The position numbers were made by a program, and so were the translations under genes. This document shows positions 1 to 9,505 of a DNA stretch of 54,702 nucleotides, piece by piece. The notes under the pieces were generated by a model that was not told where the DNA came from, ran no database searches, and saw nothing but the letters and a program-made list of their open reading frames with translations. The stretch is taken from the NCBI GenBank assembly GCA_900772845.1, contig CAAGSD010000027.1, positions 1 to 54,702 on the forward strand. Reading direction: 5' to 3'. Position 1 is the first letter of the stretch; every line of letters begins with the position of its first letter. The stretch comes from Lachnospiraceae bacterium. GTDB lineage: Bacteria; Bacillota; Clostridia; Lachnospirales; Lachnospiraceae.

Positions 1-22
1 AATAACATGCTTGCATGTTATT
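1..22. repeat. Perfect palindrome at contig start
   Basis: Two 10-base arms (AATAACATGC and GCATGTTATT) flank a TT centre with no mismatch. The core ATGCTTGCAT is the complement of the ATGCAAGCAT core found in hairpins at 66-91, 12185 and 34878. As it is the first sequence of the contig, it may be part of a repeat that stopped assembly. It could also be the terminator of a gene to the left. Confidence 0.7.
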
Positions 23-48
23 TGCTCATAGTGGTTACTTCGCCCTAT

Positions 49-109
49 AAAGATTATCAATTGCTCTTACGAATGCAAGCATTCGACGCTCATTTGATAA
101 TCTTTACAT
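49..109. repeat. Nested hairpin upstream of the AraC gene
   Basis: Outer arms AAAGATTATCAA (49-60) and TTGATAATCTTT (94-105 area) enclose an inner hairpin CGAATGC-AA-GCATTCG. The inner 25 bases beginning GCTCTTACGAATGC recur exactly in the atpE-atpF gap (about 12176-12200). A CTGAATAGTTACC motif follows at about 113. The structure lies in the leader of the AraC gene and may be a dispersed element, a terminator for a gene left of the window, or a leader fold. Confidence 0.6.
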
Positions 110-160
110 GGCTCTGAATAGTTACCATTCCACAATGATCTATAAAAAGAGGGAAAACAT

Positions 161-1057
161 ATGGAGGAACTTACTTCCTGTAAAACAGCCATTGAAAATT
201 GTAAGCGCTCCGGCACCTTCGCCATTGCGCATCTGTATAAAGAAGAAAAAGCCATGGACATGCATATCCATGACTGTTACGAAATCTATTATTCCATCTG
301 TGGCGGCAAGCAGTTTCTGATCGACAACTGTTTCTACACGATCGCACCGGGGGATCTTTTCATTATCAATCAATACGAAAGCCATAAACTGACCCAGATC
401 GATAACTCCGTCCATGAGAGGATCGTGCTGTCGGTAGCTCCGGATTTCATGAAACAGATCTCGACCGGAGAAACCGATCTTGCTTTCTGCTTCACGCACC
501 GTACTGCGCCTTTCTCCCATAAACTCTCGTTGAACAAGGAGCAGCAGAAACGTTTTCTGTATTACATCAACAAAATCACTTCTGCCGAAGGCTTCGCCCA
601 TGATATCATTGAATATGCAGCCTTTATGGAACTGATGGTCATGCTTAACACCCTGTTCATCCGCAATGCGGAGCAGACCGGTGCTGGAGACACTGCCGGT
701 ACAGATACCGCCGGATATAAGGACACCACCTATCGTTATAACCATCAGGTGGATGACATTCTGGCTTACATCAATCAGAACATCTCACAGGCCATCACCG
801 TAGAGCAGCTGGCAGGACAGTTCTACCTCAGCGAATCCTATATCTGCCGGATCTTCAAGTCCGCCACCGGCACGACCATCAACAAATATATCACAGCCCG
901 CCGGATCAGCATTGCCAAGGCGGTGTTAAACGAAAGCGGTAATGTCATGGAAGCTTTCGAGCGCAGCGGCTTTACGGATTACAGCAATTTCTTCAAAGCC
1001 TTTACCAAAGCCGTGGGTGTATCCCCGAAAAAATACGCAAGCCTGAGTGTCAGCTAA
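161..1057 (+). CDS. AraC-family transcriptional regulator
   Basis: 298 aa, the usual AraC/XylS length. The N-terminal half (about 1-150) looks like the cupin sensor domain, with a His-rich start (MHIHDCYEIYY) and a PGD turn as in sugar-responsive members. The C-terminal 100 residues form the double helix-turn-helix: helix 1 around LAGQFYLSESYICRIFKSATG, then the signature region near GFTDYSNFFKAFTKAVGVSPKKY. The ATG at 161 follows a GAGGG ribosome site. It is convergent with the yitT-like gene, separated by an inverted repeat. The target is unknown; the cupin domain suggests a small-molecule ligand, perhaps a sugar. Family assignment is secure, ligand is not. Confidence 0.93.
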   Translation: MEELTSCKTAIENCKRSGTFAIAHLYKEEKAMDMHIHDCYEIYYSICGGKQFLIDNCFYTIAPGDLFIINQYESHKLTQIDNSVHERIVLSVAPDFMKQISTGETDLAFCFTHRTAPFSHKLSLNKEQQKRFLYYINKITSAEGFAHDIIEYAAFMELMVMLNTLFIRNAEQTGAGDTAGTDTAGYKDTTYRYNHQVDDILAYINQNISQAITVEQLAGQFYLSESYICRIFKSATGTTINKYITARRISIAKAVLNESGNVMEAFERSGFTDYSNFFKAFTKAVGVSPKKYASLSVS

Positions 1058-1090
1058 ACTACCAACGCTCAGGCTCTTCTTTTACTGCAT

Positions 1091-1128
1091 TTAATGATGT
1101 CGGGGCTTTTGACCCCGGCATCAATTAA
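1091..1128. terminator. Inverted repeat between convergent genes, GGGTCAAAAG family copy a
   Basis: Arms TTAATGATGTCGGGG and CCCCGGCATCAATTAA pair almost completely around a CTTTTGA loop. It lies between the convergent AraC and YitT genes, and the right arm includes the YitT stop codon (1125-1127). Position and shape fit a bidirectional terminator. The sequence belongs to a dispersed family with copies at 15271, 17451 and 39841. Confidence 0.7.
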
Positions 1129-1988
1129 TCATTGGGTCTCTGATAGAAATGCCCCGCCAGATTCTCCGTACGGATCATATTGACAAATGCCTGAGGATCC
1201 GTCTCCCGTACCGTATTCACGACCTTATTCACCTCATCCCTGCCCACCACGGAATACAGGACATCACATTCCTGCCTGGAATAGCAGCCTTCTCCTTTGA
1301 TCAGCGTAGCATCATGATTGGTGATCTCTGCAATAGCTTCATAGACATCCTCCGGTTTCTTAGTCACAATGATCAGCGTCTGCTTCTGATATCTCTTATA
1401 CAGTGCATGCAGCACCTGTGTTGATGTATACTGGAAAATAATGGAATACAGTGCTTTATCCCAGCCAAACAGAGCACCGGCTATCCCTAAGATCACCACA
1501 TTCCCTGCAAAAATATAGTTCCAGGAATCAATGCCGTATTTCTCCGACAGGAAAATGGCAATGAAATCCGTACCGCCGCTGGTGGCATTGGCAAACAGGC
1601 ACAGACTGATCGCTAATGCATTGATCAATCCTCCGAAGATGGAGATCAGCAGAATATCCTCCGTCACAGGAAATGACGGCACAATATCTGTCAGGATACC
1701 ACTCACCACGATCATCAGACAGGAATAGCCGGTAAATTTTTTCCCGATGAATTTGAAGCTGATGACAGCCGGAATCGCATTCAGGATAAAGTTGATCACG
1801 GAAAAAGGAGGCTCCCAGTGCCATAACAACACACTGATCTCCTGGATCAGTCTGGTCAGACCGTTGAATCCTCCGGGAATCAGTCCACCGGTACGGACAA
1901 AGCTTTTTAAGTTCACTGCCATGATCAGGGATCCCGCCAGGATCAGGCAGGTGCGCCGCAAAGTATCACAAATACTCTTCTTTGTCAT
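1125..1988 (-). CDS. YitT family membrane protein (DUF161/DUF2179)
   Basis: 287 aa. Five or six hydrophobic segments occupy roughly residues 12-175 and contain the family's glycine-rich SGGTDFIAIF stretch. The soluble C-terminal region (about 200-285) matches the DUF2179 domain, with a GxGxYS-like turn (LIKGEGCYSRQE) and the closing EVNKVVNTVRETDPQAFVN motif. YitT proteins are common in Firmicutes; their transport role is not established. The gene starts 3 bp after the YfhO-like gene ends, so both are probably co-transcribed from the promoter before the LTA-synthase-like gene. Confidence 0.9.
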   Translation of the reverse strand: MTKKSICDTLRRTCLILAGSLIMAVNLKSFVRTGGLIPGGFNGLTRLIQEISVLLWHWEPPFSVINFILNAIPAVISFKFIGKKFTGYSCLMIVVSGILTDIVPSFPVTEDILLISIFGGLINALAISLCLFANATSGGTDFIAIFLSEKYGIDSWNYIFAGNVVILGIAGALFGWDKALYSIIFQYTSTQVLHALYKRYQKQTLIIVTKKPEDVYEAIAEITNHDATLIKGEGCYSRQECDVLYSVVGRDEVNKVVNTVRETDPQAFVNMIRTENLAGHFYQRPND

Positions 1989-1991
1989 AGA

Positions 1992-4691
1992 TTACTCCTC
2001 CGCTTTTCCATTCTCTTCTCCCACGGAATTTTCTTCTGTTTCCGTGCTTTCCGTTCTGATTTCAATTCCATCCATCGCTTTGGTCTCCTTTGATATCTTT
2101 TTCGAAGGTTCGTCCTCACTGCGGTCTGCTTTTTTTCCACCATATCTCTGCCACAGCACACAGCCCAAAAGGAGCAATACGCTGCCAGCACTCACCAATA
2201 CACCAATCTTCCATCCGTCCGGCACGTAATGCATTTTTATCGTATGCTCCCCGGCTTCCAGATCAAATGCCATCAGGGCATCCCCGAAGGCCTCCGGTTC
2301 TGTCTTTTCTCCGTCGATCCACACCGTCCATCCCTTCTCATAAGGTACAGACAGGATCAGTCTTCCGGCCTCTTCCAGATGTAAATCTCCCGAAATGTGA
2401 GTACTGTCCATCTGCACATTTTCCAGATGCTCCTGTGACAGGATCTCCACCGCCTGTAACAGTACTTCCTCGTTCAGCACATAGGCCTCCGCAGATACCT
2501 TCTGCGTCTCATCCGCATCATCCCCGTTGGTCAAGGTGACCCGCTCTCCCTTCTGCAGATATCCCAGATACAGGATAGCGCCATCCTTTAAGTCACTGTA
2601 ATCCTGTGTCTCCAACGGACCGCCCAGCAGCTGCACCTTTTTCGTGCCAGAAGCATTGATTCTCGCATAATAACAGCCTGTCCGGTCAGCAGTAATACAT
2701 ACGTTATCTCCGGAAACCTCGCTGGTGGCACGTTCCAGAAATGTGTCTGTGATCCCCAGATCCCGGATCAGCTGGTTCTGCACTCTCACACCGGTGCCCA
2801 TTTCGTCCGTGACATTCCATCCCGTTGGTGCCACATAGCCAAAGGGCAGCGTGTATTTACAATGATATAAATAAACATCTCCGCTGTTATTCACAGTCTC
2901 ATACAGATCGTTTTCGTATTTATCCGATTCGCCGAACATGTAATCTACATTCAGGAGTGCCGACACGAAAGCCGTCGCTCCGTCGAATCCGTAGTAAACC
3001 TTACTGTGGCGCATGCCAAGCTTCTTATACAGATCCATGACCTGGGAATTCATGGTGGAGGAGAACACCGAAGCCGTAGGGTATCCCGTCAGTGTTCCGT
3101 CATTCTTGGTCTTGCGTGTAAACTTCTCGATGCGGAAGAAATCATCCCCCTCCTGTTCCTGTGACAACGCATACAGTGCCTTGTAATCCTCCTGGTCTCC
3201 CAGATAAGCAGTCCGCCCAGTGGTCCCAAGGCTGGTGTTAAAGGTATTGATACTCAACTCCGCCACCACACAGGCCAAAACCAGAATACCCAGCACCTGC
3301 CTCGTCAGTTCATCCCTCCTCGTCCGGTACAGGTACAGGATCACCCCGTAGATCGTAACGAACACAAGCGTCAGCACTTCAATACCGATGTCAAAATCTT
3401 CGCTCTCCACAAATTTCTCACAGGCCAGCAGAAATACCACCGCTGCCAGATAGCCGTACAGGATCTGTCTGGGGGAAGTACCCTCCACATTCCGGAAAGC
3501 ATCATAGCACATGACAAGGATCAGGAAAATATACAAAAAGGACTGTCTCGCCGGCAGGGAATCCGGATAATTCAGACCGTGCCACATAAAATCCAGAACA
3601 TTGGTTCCAAAGCTAAGTAACAAAAATCCTGCCAGTGCCAGATTGCAGAAGCGTTTTCTCACCGATATTTTTTCATTCAGCGCATACATGGGCACCAGCA
3701 GAAATACCGCCACCCCGCAGTAAATATTAGGCCAGTGCTCCAGTCCTCTCTCCGTAGTCACACACATGCAGTGTCTCGCCAGCATATCAAACACGGAAAA
3801 ATAGGACTGTAACGTGTTGGGAAAATCCGAATCGCCAAAATCCGTCCGCAGAATAGCGCAGACCTCCGGAATCAACAGTGCCGCCGCCAGACCTCCGGCC
3901 AGCAGAGAGGCAAATGCAAAGCTTCCGATCCTGCTGAATACGATCCTGGCTTTTCTGCTCTGTCCTTCCGTCATGGTATGGTATTCCGTGATCAACAGCA
4001 TTCCGAAATACAGCACCAGAAAAATGCAGATCATAATGGAAATATAGTAATTGGTCAGGATGCAAAGCCCCAGTGTCACAGTGTACATGACCCATCTGCC
4101 CTCTCTGGCCAGCTGCTCCGCTCCCAACAGGATCAGGGGTAACAGGATCAGACAGTCCAGCCACATCACATTCCAGTTATAGGCTGCCAGATAGCCGGAC
4201 AGAGCATAGCAGGCAGAGAACAGGACAACCGCCGGATCCACCGTATCAAATGCTTTGCGCAGATACATACTGAAAGTAAGCCCCATTAATCCGATCCGCA
4301 GGATCACCAGATAACTCATGAATTCCATGATCAGGCTCTCCGGCAGCAAAAATACCAGCCAGTTAAAAGGACTCGCCAGATAATAGACATACAGCGCCAG
4401 AAAATTCGATCCGATCCCGACATTATAAGAATAAAATAAGTCCTCTCCCGCTTTGATCTTGTGTACAAATTCACTTAAAAAAGGCATATACTGATGGTAC
4501 ATGTCGGAGAACAAAAAGCTCCGGTCACCAAAAGGATATATGCCCCGTATGATAAAAAGAACCAGCATGATAAATGCAGGCACAAAGAACGCAAGCACAG
4601 AGATTCCTCTCTGCGTCCTGCGCTCTGCACTTATTGCTGTCATTTTGTTGCCGTTCATATTATTAATCTTCATATTTTCAATAACCTGCAA
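1992..4691 (-). CDS. YfhO family membrane protein
   Basis: 899 aa. A long membrane region (about residues 30-480) starts with FFVPAFIMLVLFIIRGIYPFGDRS, followed by the family's FLFSDMYHQYMPF motif and a dozen or more hydrophobic spans. An extracytoplasmic region (about 490-830) and a last transmembrane helix (about 835-855) follow, then a charged Lys/Glu-rich tail. YfhO proteins are GT-C-like; Bacillus YfhO is implicated in glycosylating lipoteichoic acid. The reading frame opens with TTG at 4691; ATG at 4673 is an equally possible start. It lies between an LTA-synthase-like gene (11 bp upstream) and YitT, which fits a polyanionic cell-wall polymer role. That role is inferred from neighbours. 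Confidence 0.9.
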   Translation of the reverse strand: MQVIENMKINNMNGNKMTAISAERRTQRGISVLAFFVPAFIMLVLFIIRGIYPFGDRSFLFSDMYHQYMPFLSEFVHKIKAGEDLFYSYNVGIGSNFLALYVYYLASPFNWLVFLLPESLIMEFMSYLVILRIGLMGLTFSMYLRKAFDTVDPAVVLFSACYALSGYLAAYNWNVMWLDCLILLPLILLGAEQLAREGRWVMYTVTLGLCILTNYYISIMICIFLVLYFGMLLITEYHTMTEGQSRKARIVFSRIGSFAFASLLAGGLAAALLIPEVCAILRTDFGDSDFPNTLQSYFSVFDMLARHCMCVTTERGLEHWPNIYCGVAVFLLVPMYALNEKISVRKRFCNLALAGFLLLSFGTNVLDFMWHGLNYPDSLPARQSFLYIFLILVMCYDAFRNVEGTSPRQILYGYLAAVVFLLACEKFVESEDFDIGIEVLTLVFVTIYGVILYLYRTRRDELTRQVLGILVLACVVAELSINTFNTSLGTTGRTAYLGDQEDYKALYALSQEQEGDDFFRIEKFTRKTKNDGTLTGYPTASVFSSTMNSQVMDLYKKLGMRHSKVYYGFDGATAFVSALLNVDYMFGESDKYENDLYETVNNSGDVYLYHCKYTLPFGYVAPTGWNVTDEMGTGVRVQNQLIRDLGITDTFLERATSEVSGDNVCITADRTGCYYARINASGTKKVQLLGGPLETQDYSDLKDGAILYLGYLQKGERVTLTNGDDADETQKVSAEAYVLNEEVLLQAVEILSQEHLENVQMDSTHISGDLHLEEAGRLILSVPYEKGWTVWIDGEKTEPEAFGDALMAFDLEAGEHTIKMHYVPDGWKIGVLVSAGSVLLLLGCVLWQRYGGKKADRSEDEPSKKISKETKAMDGIEIRTESTETEENSVGEENGKAEE

Positions 4692-4702
4692 GCTTGAATG
4701 TT

Positions 4703-6565
4703 TTACCTTCCGTAATCAAACAGCAGATAATACTCCAGACTCCGGTAATCGTTCAATGCTTCCCCACATTCTTTCACCGTTGTGAGCGTGCCGTCCGCTT
4801 CTCTCACACCGGCTGCGCTGATCACCGGGTATTTTTCCCGCACCTCGGTCAGACTGCTCTGCAGAGCCGGTAACGGCAGGTCGCAGTTTTCCAGCACATC
4901 CATAGCCAGATAATTGGCACTGGTCTCTCCATCCGACTGTTCCTCAATGTCAAAGTTGCTCCAGATCACATAAGGTACTTTGTATTTTAACAGATTTTCC
5001 TCGTCTGTCAAAGTCTCCGGATCCACTTTATTATTTCTTAAGATCGGGTTGCTCACATAAGTCGTAGGCTGATGATCTCCGAAGAATACGATCATGGTAT
5101 CCTCATCCGCCTGAGAGAAATAATCGATCAGTCCCTGCAGGGCGGAATCGGTCTGTTTTACCAAAGACAGATACATAGACAATGCCTTGGAATCAATGCC
5201 GTCCACGGTGATATCCGGGGTAAAGTTGTGGAATTCCTCTTCGTAACCGCTGTGATTCTGCATGGTTACGTTAAAGACAAACAGAGGCTCTCCTTCTTTT
5301 TTATTCTCATACAGTTCGATGATCTTGGCAAAGCTGCTCTCATCGGAGATATAGTTACGGATTCGTTTCTGATTCGTGAAATCATCCTGGGATACAAACT
5401 CATCAAAACCAAGCAGCGGATAGACTCTGTCTCTGTCCCAGCCGCTGGCATAATAAGGATGGATCGCCACAGTATGATAGTCCAGTTCCTTCAGATAGGA
5501 TGCCAGAGAAGGCATCTCCTTCTGCACATATTGCTGATAAGCCACGCTGCCCTGCGGTAAAAATCCTATAGTGCTGCCGGTAAGGAACTCAAACTCCGTA
5601 TTGGCAGTATTCCCGCCCAGCACGGAAACATTCAGATAACCGGTCCTGGTATTCTCCGCACCCTGCTGCAGGCTGTGGATAAAGGGCATATAATCCTCAT
5701 TGGTGGTGAAATCGCCTCTCACCGCAAGATCAGAAAAGGCCTCATCCATGATGACAATAATATTCGGACGTTCCACGCTCTCCGGATCTTCCACTGCTGC
5801 CGTAAGGCCCTTGGAATCCTTACCGGCCTGCTCATAATTGCTGCCGGTACCATCTGCTGAATAATCTGCTGGCTTCTCAACATCCATATATTCCATTTCC
5901 ATCAGAAATGCCACGATATTGCCATCTCTCTTATTCATGACGGTAGGGGTAAACAGCTTGTCGTACAATCCGAAATTCTGTACAAAGCTCTCGCTCTGTA
6001 TCATGCCGGTATAACCGTAGATCAGTGCAATGCTTAACAGGATCAGCGTTGCTCTCTTGGCAACTCTGCCCGGCGCCTTCATGTGAAAACGGCTCTCGAT
6101 CAGTAACAGGATCAGAAATCCGATAATGACCAGTATGGCACTGGTAGACAATTCATAGCTGAAATTGCCCGCCACACTGGCTGCCGTACTGATGGAATAA
6201 ATATCCCAGGGCATAATAGGTGCCGACCGGAAATTCAACACATAATAATTCGCAAGACCTGCCGCCATGAAAAATGCTGTCTGCAGCATCAGAGCTGCCC
6301 GGACATATTTAACGATTCCGAATAACAGAAGCGCAGTCAGCACATAAAACGCCATGTTCAATATCTGTGTTTTGAAATGCATGGTCGTAAAAGGATTGTG
6401 GGTATACATTTCAAACAAATAAAAAGTAACAAGCGGACATACCGCAAGTGCTATACAGGAAGGCAGCTTCTCCCTGGTGATTCCTATTTTTCGGACGCAG
6501 TGACGCAAAAAGCCTGCAATGCCGGCTGCGACACTTCGTATTGATTTTTTCTGTAAATAATCCAT
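4703..6565 (-). CDS. LTA synthase-like sulfatase-family membrane enzyme
   Basis: 620 aa. About five transmembrane segments lie in residues 35-190, then an extracellular sulfatase/alkaline-phosphatase fold domain from about 265. Metal and catalytic motifs are visible: IIVIMDEAF (metal acidic residues 274/275), GGNTANTEF with the likely nucleophile Thr320, and FFGDHQPT near residue 495 (metal Asp/His). This is the LtaS layout, whose members transfer glycerol-phosphate from phosphatidylglycerol onto a lipid anchor or growing chain. Substrate here is inferred. ATG 6565 has a GGAGCG ribosome site. It is the first gene of a three-gene operon with YfhO and YitT, downstream of a good promoter at 6595-6623. 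Confidence 0.88.
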   Translation of the reverse strand: MDYLQKKSIRSVAAGIAGFLRHCVRKIGITREKLPSCIALAVCPLVTFYLFEMYTHNPFTTMHFKTQILNMAFYVLTALLLFGIVKYVRAALMLQTAFFMAAGLANYYVLNFRSAPIMPWDIYSISTAASVAGNFSYELSTSAILVIIGFLILLLIESRFHMKAPGRVAKRATLILLSIALIYGYTGMIQSESFVQNFGLYDKLFTPTVMNKRDGNIVAFLMEMEYMDVEKPADYSADGTGSNYEQAGKDSKGLTAAVEDPESVERPNIIVIMDEAFSDLAVRGDFTTNEDYMPFIHSLQQGAENTRTGYLNVSVLGGNTANTEFEFLTGSTIGFLPQGSVAYQQYVQKEMPSLASYLKELDYHTVAIHPYYASGWDRDRVYPLLGFDEFVSQDDFTNQKRIRNYISDESSFAKIIELYENKKEGEPLFVFNVTMQNHSGYEEEFHNFTPDITVDGIDSKALSMYLSLVKQTDSALQGLIDYFSQADEDTMIVFFGDHQPTTYVSNPILRNNKVDPETLTDEENLLKYKVPYVIWSNFDIEEQSDGETSANYLAMDVLENCDLPLPALQSSLTEVREKYPVISAAGVREADGTLTTVKECGEALNDYRSLEYYLLFDYGR

Positions 6566-6594
6566 TGCTTAACGCTCCTTACGATTCTTAAGAG

Positions 6595-6623
6595 ATTTTA
6601 TCGCAATGATAGAAAAATAACAA
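6595..6623 (-). promoter_or_regulatory. Promoter of the LTA-synthase-like operon
   Basis: Reading the minus strand, TTGTTA (6618-6623) and TAAAAT (6595-6600) are separated by 17 bp and sit about 30 bp upstream of the start codon at 6565. This is a near-consensus vegetative promoter. Confidence 0.6.
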
Positions 6624-6696
6624 TTTCCGAATTGCACACATTTACCAACATTACAGGCTTAATTTTGTTACTTTTTACAAATATTTTACTTTATTC

Positions 6697-7113
6697 TTAG
6701 TTGACTTCGTATTTTCCGGCTTCCTTCAGGCGCAGCATAGCTCTCGCCATGGATGCCTGAGATACATGATACTCCTGGATACTCTGCTTCTGGCGCAGCT
6801 GCTCTTTAGCACGCTCCAGGGCTGCCTCCGCACGGACTCTATCGATATCCTCCGGACGCTCCGCCGTATCCACCAGCATGATCACACGGTTATGGGAAAT
6901 ATAGACACAGCCTACACCGACTACGGCTTTGGTCCAGTCATCATCCTCTTTTTCCTTGAAACGTACCTCGCCCTCTCTCGTGGCAATGACCATATCCTCA
7001 TGATGGGACATGATGGCCTGCTCACCGTCCAGGGCAGGTACGATAATAATGCCGCATTTTCCATCGAAAAATACTTTATCACTGGCAATGACCTTCAAAC
7101 TGAAGGTGTTCAT
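6697..7113 (-). CDS. atpC: ATP synthase F1 epsilon subunit
   Basis: 138 aa from the ATG at 7113, which has an AAGGCGG ribosome site 7 bases away; the frame extends to an upstream GTG at 7119. The N-terminal beta-sandwich (FSLKVIASDKVFFDGKCGIIIVPALDGEQAIMSHHEDM, read in parts) and the C-terminal helical hairpin (residues about 90-135, rich in Ala/Glu/Arg) are both present. Epsilon sits on the central stalk and inhibits or couples rotation. It is the last gene of the atp operon, 11 bp after atpD. Confidence 0.95.
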   Translation of the reverse strand: MNTFSLKVIASDKVFFDGKCGIIIVPALDGEQAIMSHHEDMVIATREGEVRFKEKEDDDWTKAVVGVGCVYISHNRVIMLVDTAERPEDIDRVRAEAALERAKEQLRQKQSIQEYHVSQASMARAMLRLKEAGKYEVN

Positions 7114-7130
7114 ATGCACACCGCCTTTCC

Positions 7131-8543
7131 TTACTGTGCCATGAGCTTCTTAGCCTTTTCCACTGCCTCATCAATGGTTCCGACATTGAAGAATGCAGCT
7201 TCCGGATACTCATCCATCTCTCCGTCGATGATCGCACGGAATCCGCGGATAGTCTCCTTCACAGGCACATACTTGCCGGGTACACCGGTGAAGTTCTCTG
7301 CCACATGGAAGGGCTGGGACAGGAAACGCTGGATCTTACGGGCACGGTATACGGTGACCTTATCCTCATCGGACAGTTCTTCCATACCCAGGATGGCAAT
7401 GATATCCTGCAGTTCCTTGTACTTCTGCAGCATTGCCTGCACCTGGCGTGCGGTCTCATAATGCTCCTTACCTACCACATCCTCCTCCAGGATACGGGAA
7501 GTGGATTCCAGCGGATCCACTGCGGGATAAATACCCTGTTCCACGATCTTACGGGACAGAACGGTGGTGGCATCCAGATGTGCGAATGTAGTTGCGGGTG
7601 CGGGGTCAGTCAGGTCATCCGCAGGCACATAAACTGCCTGTACGGAAGTAACACTACCCTTGTTCGTGGAAGCGATACGCTCCTGCAATTCACCGACTTC
7701 GGTAGCCAGTGTGGGCTGATATCCTACTGCGGAAGGCATACGGCCTAACAGTGCGGATACCTCACTACCTGCCTGTACGAAACGGAAGATATTGTCAATG
7801 AACAGTAGCACGTTCTGATGCTCTTCATCACGGAAGTATTCTGCCATGGTCAGTCCGGTCTCGGCGACACGCATACGTGCTCCGGGGGGCTCGTTCATCT
7901 GACCGAAGACTAACGCAGTCTTCTCCAGAACGCCGGACTCCTTCATCTCACTCCACAGATCGTTACCCTCACGGGAACGCTCTCCGACACCGGTGAAAAT
8001 GGAATATCCGCCGTGCTCGGTAGCGATATTACGGATCAGCTCCTGGATCAGCACGGTCTTGCCGACACCGGCGCCACCGAACAGACCGATCTTACCACCC
8101 TTTGCATAGGGAGCCAGCAGATCGATAACTTTAATACCGGTCTCCAGCATCTCTACCACAGGGCTCTGCTCTTCAAAGGAAGGGGGATCTCTGTGAATGA
8201 CCCAATGTTCCTCTCCTTCCAGGGATTCTCCACCGTCGATGGTCTCTCCCAATACGTTGAACAATCTACCCAGTGTCTTCTTACCTACCGGAACCTGAAT
8301 TCCTTTTCCGGTGGCAATAACATCCATATCTTTGCAAAGTCCTTCACTGGCACCCAGCATGATGCAGCGAACGGTGTTGTTGCCGATATGCTGTGCCACT
8401 TCCATGACCAGACGCTTGCCTTCGCTGTATACTTCCAGGGCATCCTTGATAAAAGGAAGATCATTGTTCTCGAACTCTACGTCTACAACAGGTCCCATGA
8501 CCTGGACAATCTTACCATGATTTTTTTCCTTTACGTTACTCAA
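7131..8543 (-). CDS. atpD: ATP synthase F1 beta subunit
   Basis: 470 aa, normal length. The Walker A motif is GGAGVGKTVL; the catalytic-site sequence GERSREGNDL and the Walker B region VLLFIDNIFRF are intact. The DELSEED-type lever is present as MEELSDEDK near residue 385. It forms the catalytic alpha3beta3 head with the delta-alpha fusion encoded upstream. ATG 8543 overlaps the atpG stop codon by 4 bp (ATGA type), showing translational coupling. Confidence 0.98.
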   Translation of the reverse strand: MSNVKEKNHGKIVQVMGPVVDVEFENNDLPFIKDALEVYSEGKRLVMEVAQHIGNNTVRCIMLGASEGLCKDMDVIATGKGIQVPVGKKTLGRLFNVLGETIDGGESLEGEEHWVIHRDPPSFEEQSPVVEMLETGIKVIDLLAPYAKGGKIGLFGGAGVGKTVLIQELIRNIATEHGGYSIFTGVGERSREGNDLWSEMKESGVLEKTALVFGQMNEPPGARMRVAETGLTMAEYFRDEEHQNVLLFIDNIFRFVQAGSEVSALLGRMPSAVGYQPTLATEVGELQERIASTNKGSVTSVQAVYVPADDLTDPAPATTFAHLDATTVLSRKIVEQGIYPAVDPLESTSRILEEDVVGKEHYETARQVQAMLQKYKELQDIIAILGMEELSDEDKVTVYRARKIQRFLSQPFHVAENFTGVPGKYVPVKETIRGFRAIIDGEMDEYPEAAFFNVGTIDEAVEKAKKLMAQ

Positions 8544-9469
8544 TTGTTCAGGACCTCCTTTCTTGCCTTTTTCTTCTTTTTCTGAGCCTTGGCACCGGCA
8601 ATGACCTCGGTGATCTCCTGTGTGATCATAGCCTGACGTACCCGGTTGTACTGAATGGACAAATCATGGATCATAGCGGAAGCGTTCTTATTCGCTGCCT
8701 CCATGGCCATCATTCTGGCATTCTGTTCACTGCAGAACGATTCTACCAGTGCACCATAGACATATCCCATGACAAAATCCGGAACAATGTTACTTAACAC
8801 TGCCTTCGGAGAAGGTGTCATGACGAGCGGCTCCTGATACATACTCAGGTCCTGTCCGTCTTTGCTGATAAACCGTTCTTTTATGATAGGTAACAGACGC
8901 ATCATCTGCGGTTCCGTTGTCACGCTGTTCACCATATTGGTATAAATGATATATACCTCATCCAGCTGTTCCTCCTGGAACTGCTCCAGGATCGTCTCCG
9001 TAATGATACGGGAACGATGCAGTGTCGGGTTCTGTGCGGTGTAATGGAACTGCTCCGCCACCTCGATTCCCCGGTGTCCGAAATACTGACGTCCCAGTTC
9101 ACCCACGACGAACAGCTTGTACTTTCCCGTTTTTCCGGCTTTCTGCATCTGCTCTTCTGCCATTTTCAGTACGTTATGGTTGTAGGCTCCGGCCAGACCC
9201 TTGTCTGCGGTGACTACCACCAGACCTGTGGTCTTCTCTTCTGCCGGTTTGTCCTTACGTTCATCGAAATATTTATTATCGATCTCCGGTAAGTGACGGA
9301 CGATTCTGCTGACCATGGTCTGCAGAGTATAGAAGTAAGGCTCTGTCTCCTCCAGATTCTTCTTGGCTTTCCGAAGCTTCGTAGAAGAGATCATATACAT
9401 GGCATTAGTGATCTTCATGGTATCCTGAATGCTTTTCATACGACTTTGTATTTCTCGCGTATTTGCCAT
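8540..9469 (-). CDS. atpG: ATP synthase F1 gamma subunit
   Basis: 309 aa, slightly longer than typical gamma. The N-terminal helix (MANTREIQSRMKSIQDTMKI) and C-terminal helix (about 255-300, containing NKNASAMIHDLSIQYNRVRQ and ITQEITEVIAGA) that form the rotating coiled coil are both recognisable. A central Rossmann-like part includes VVVTADKGLAGAYN. The C-terminus is extended by a lysine-rich tail (AQKKKKKARKEVLNN). It follows the delta-alpha fusion gene by 36 bp and overlaps atpD by 4 bp. Confidence 0.96.
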   Translation of the reverse strand: MANTREIQSRMKSIQDTMKITNAMYMISSTKLRKAKKNLEETEPYFYTLQTMVSRIVRHLPEIDNKYFDERKDKPAEEKTTGLVVVTADKGLAGAYNHNVLKMAEEQMQKAGKTGKYKLFVVGELGRQYFGHRGIEVAEQFHYTAQNPTLHRSRIITETILEQFQEEQLDEVYIIYTNMVNSVTTEPQMMRLLPIIKERFISKDGQDLSMYQEPLVMTPSPKAVLSNIVPDFVMGYVYGALVESFCSEQNARMMAMEAANKNASAMIHDLSIQYNRVRQAMITQEITEVIAGAKAQKKKKKARKEVLNN

Positions 9470-9505
9470 GTTAACCTCCTATGTTACTATCGCTGTTTGC
9501 AAATG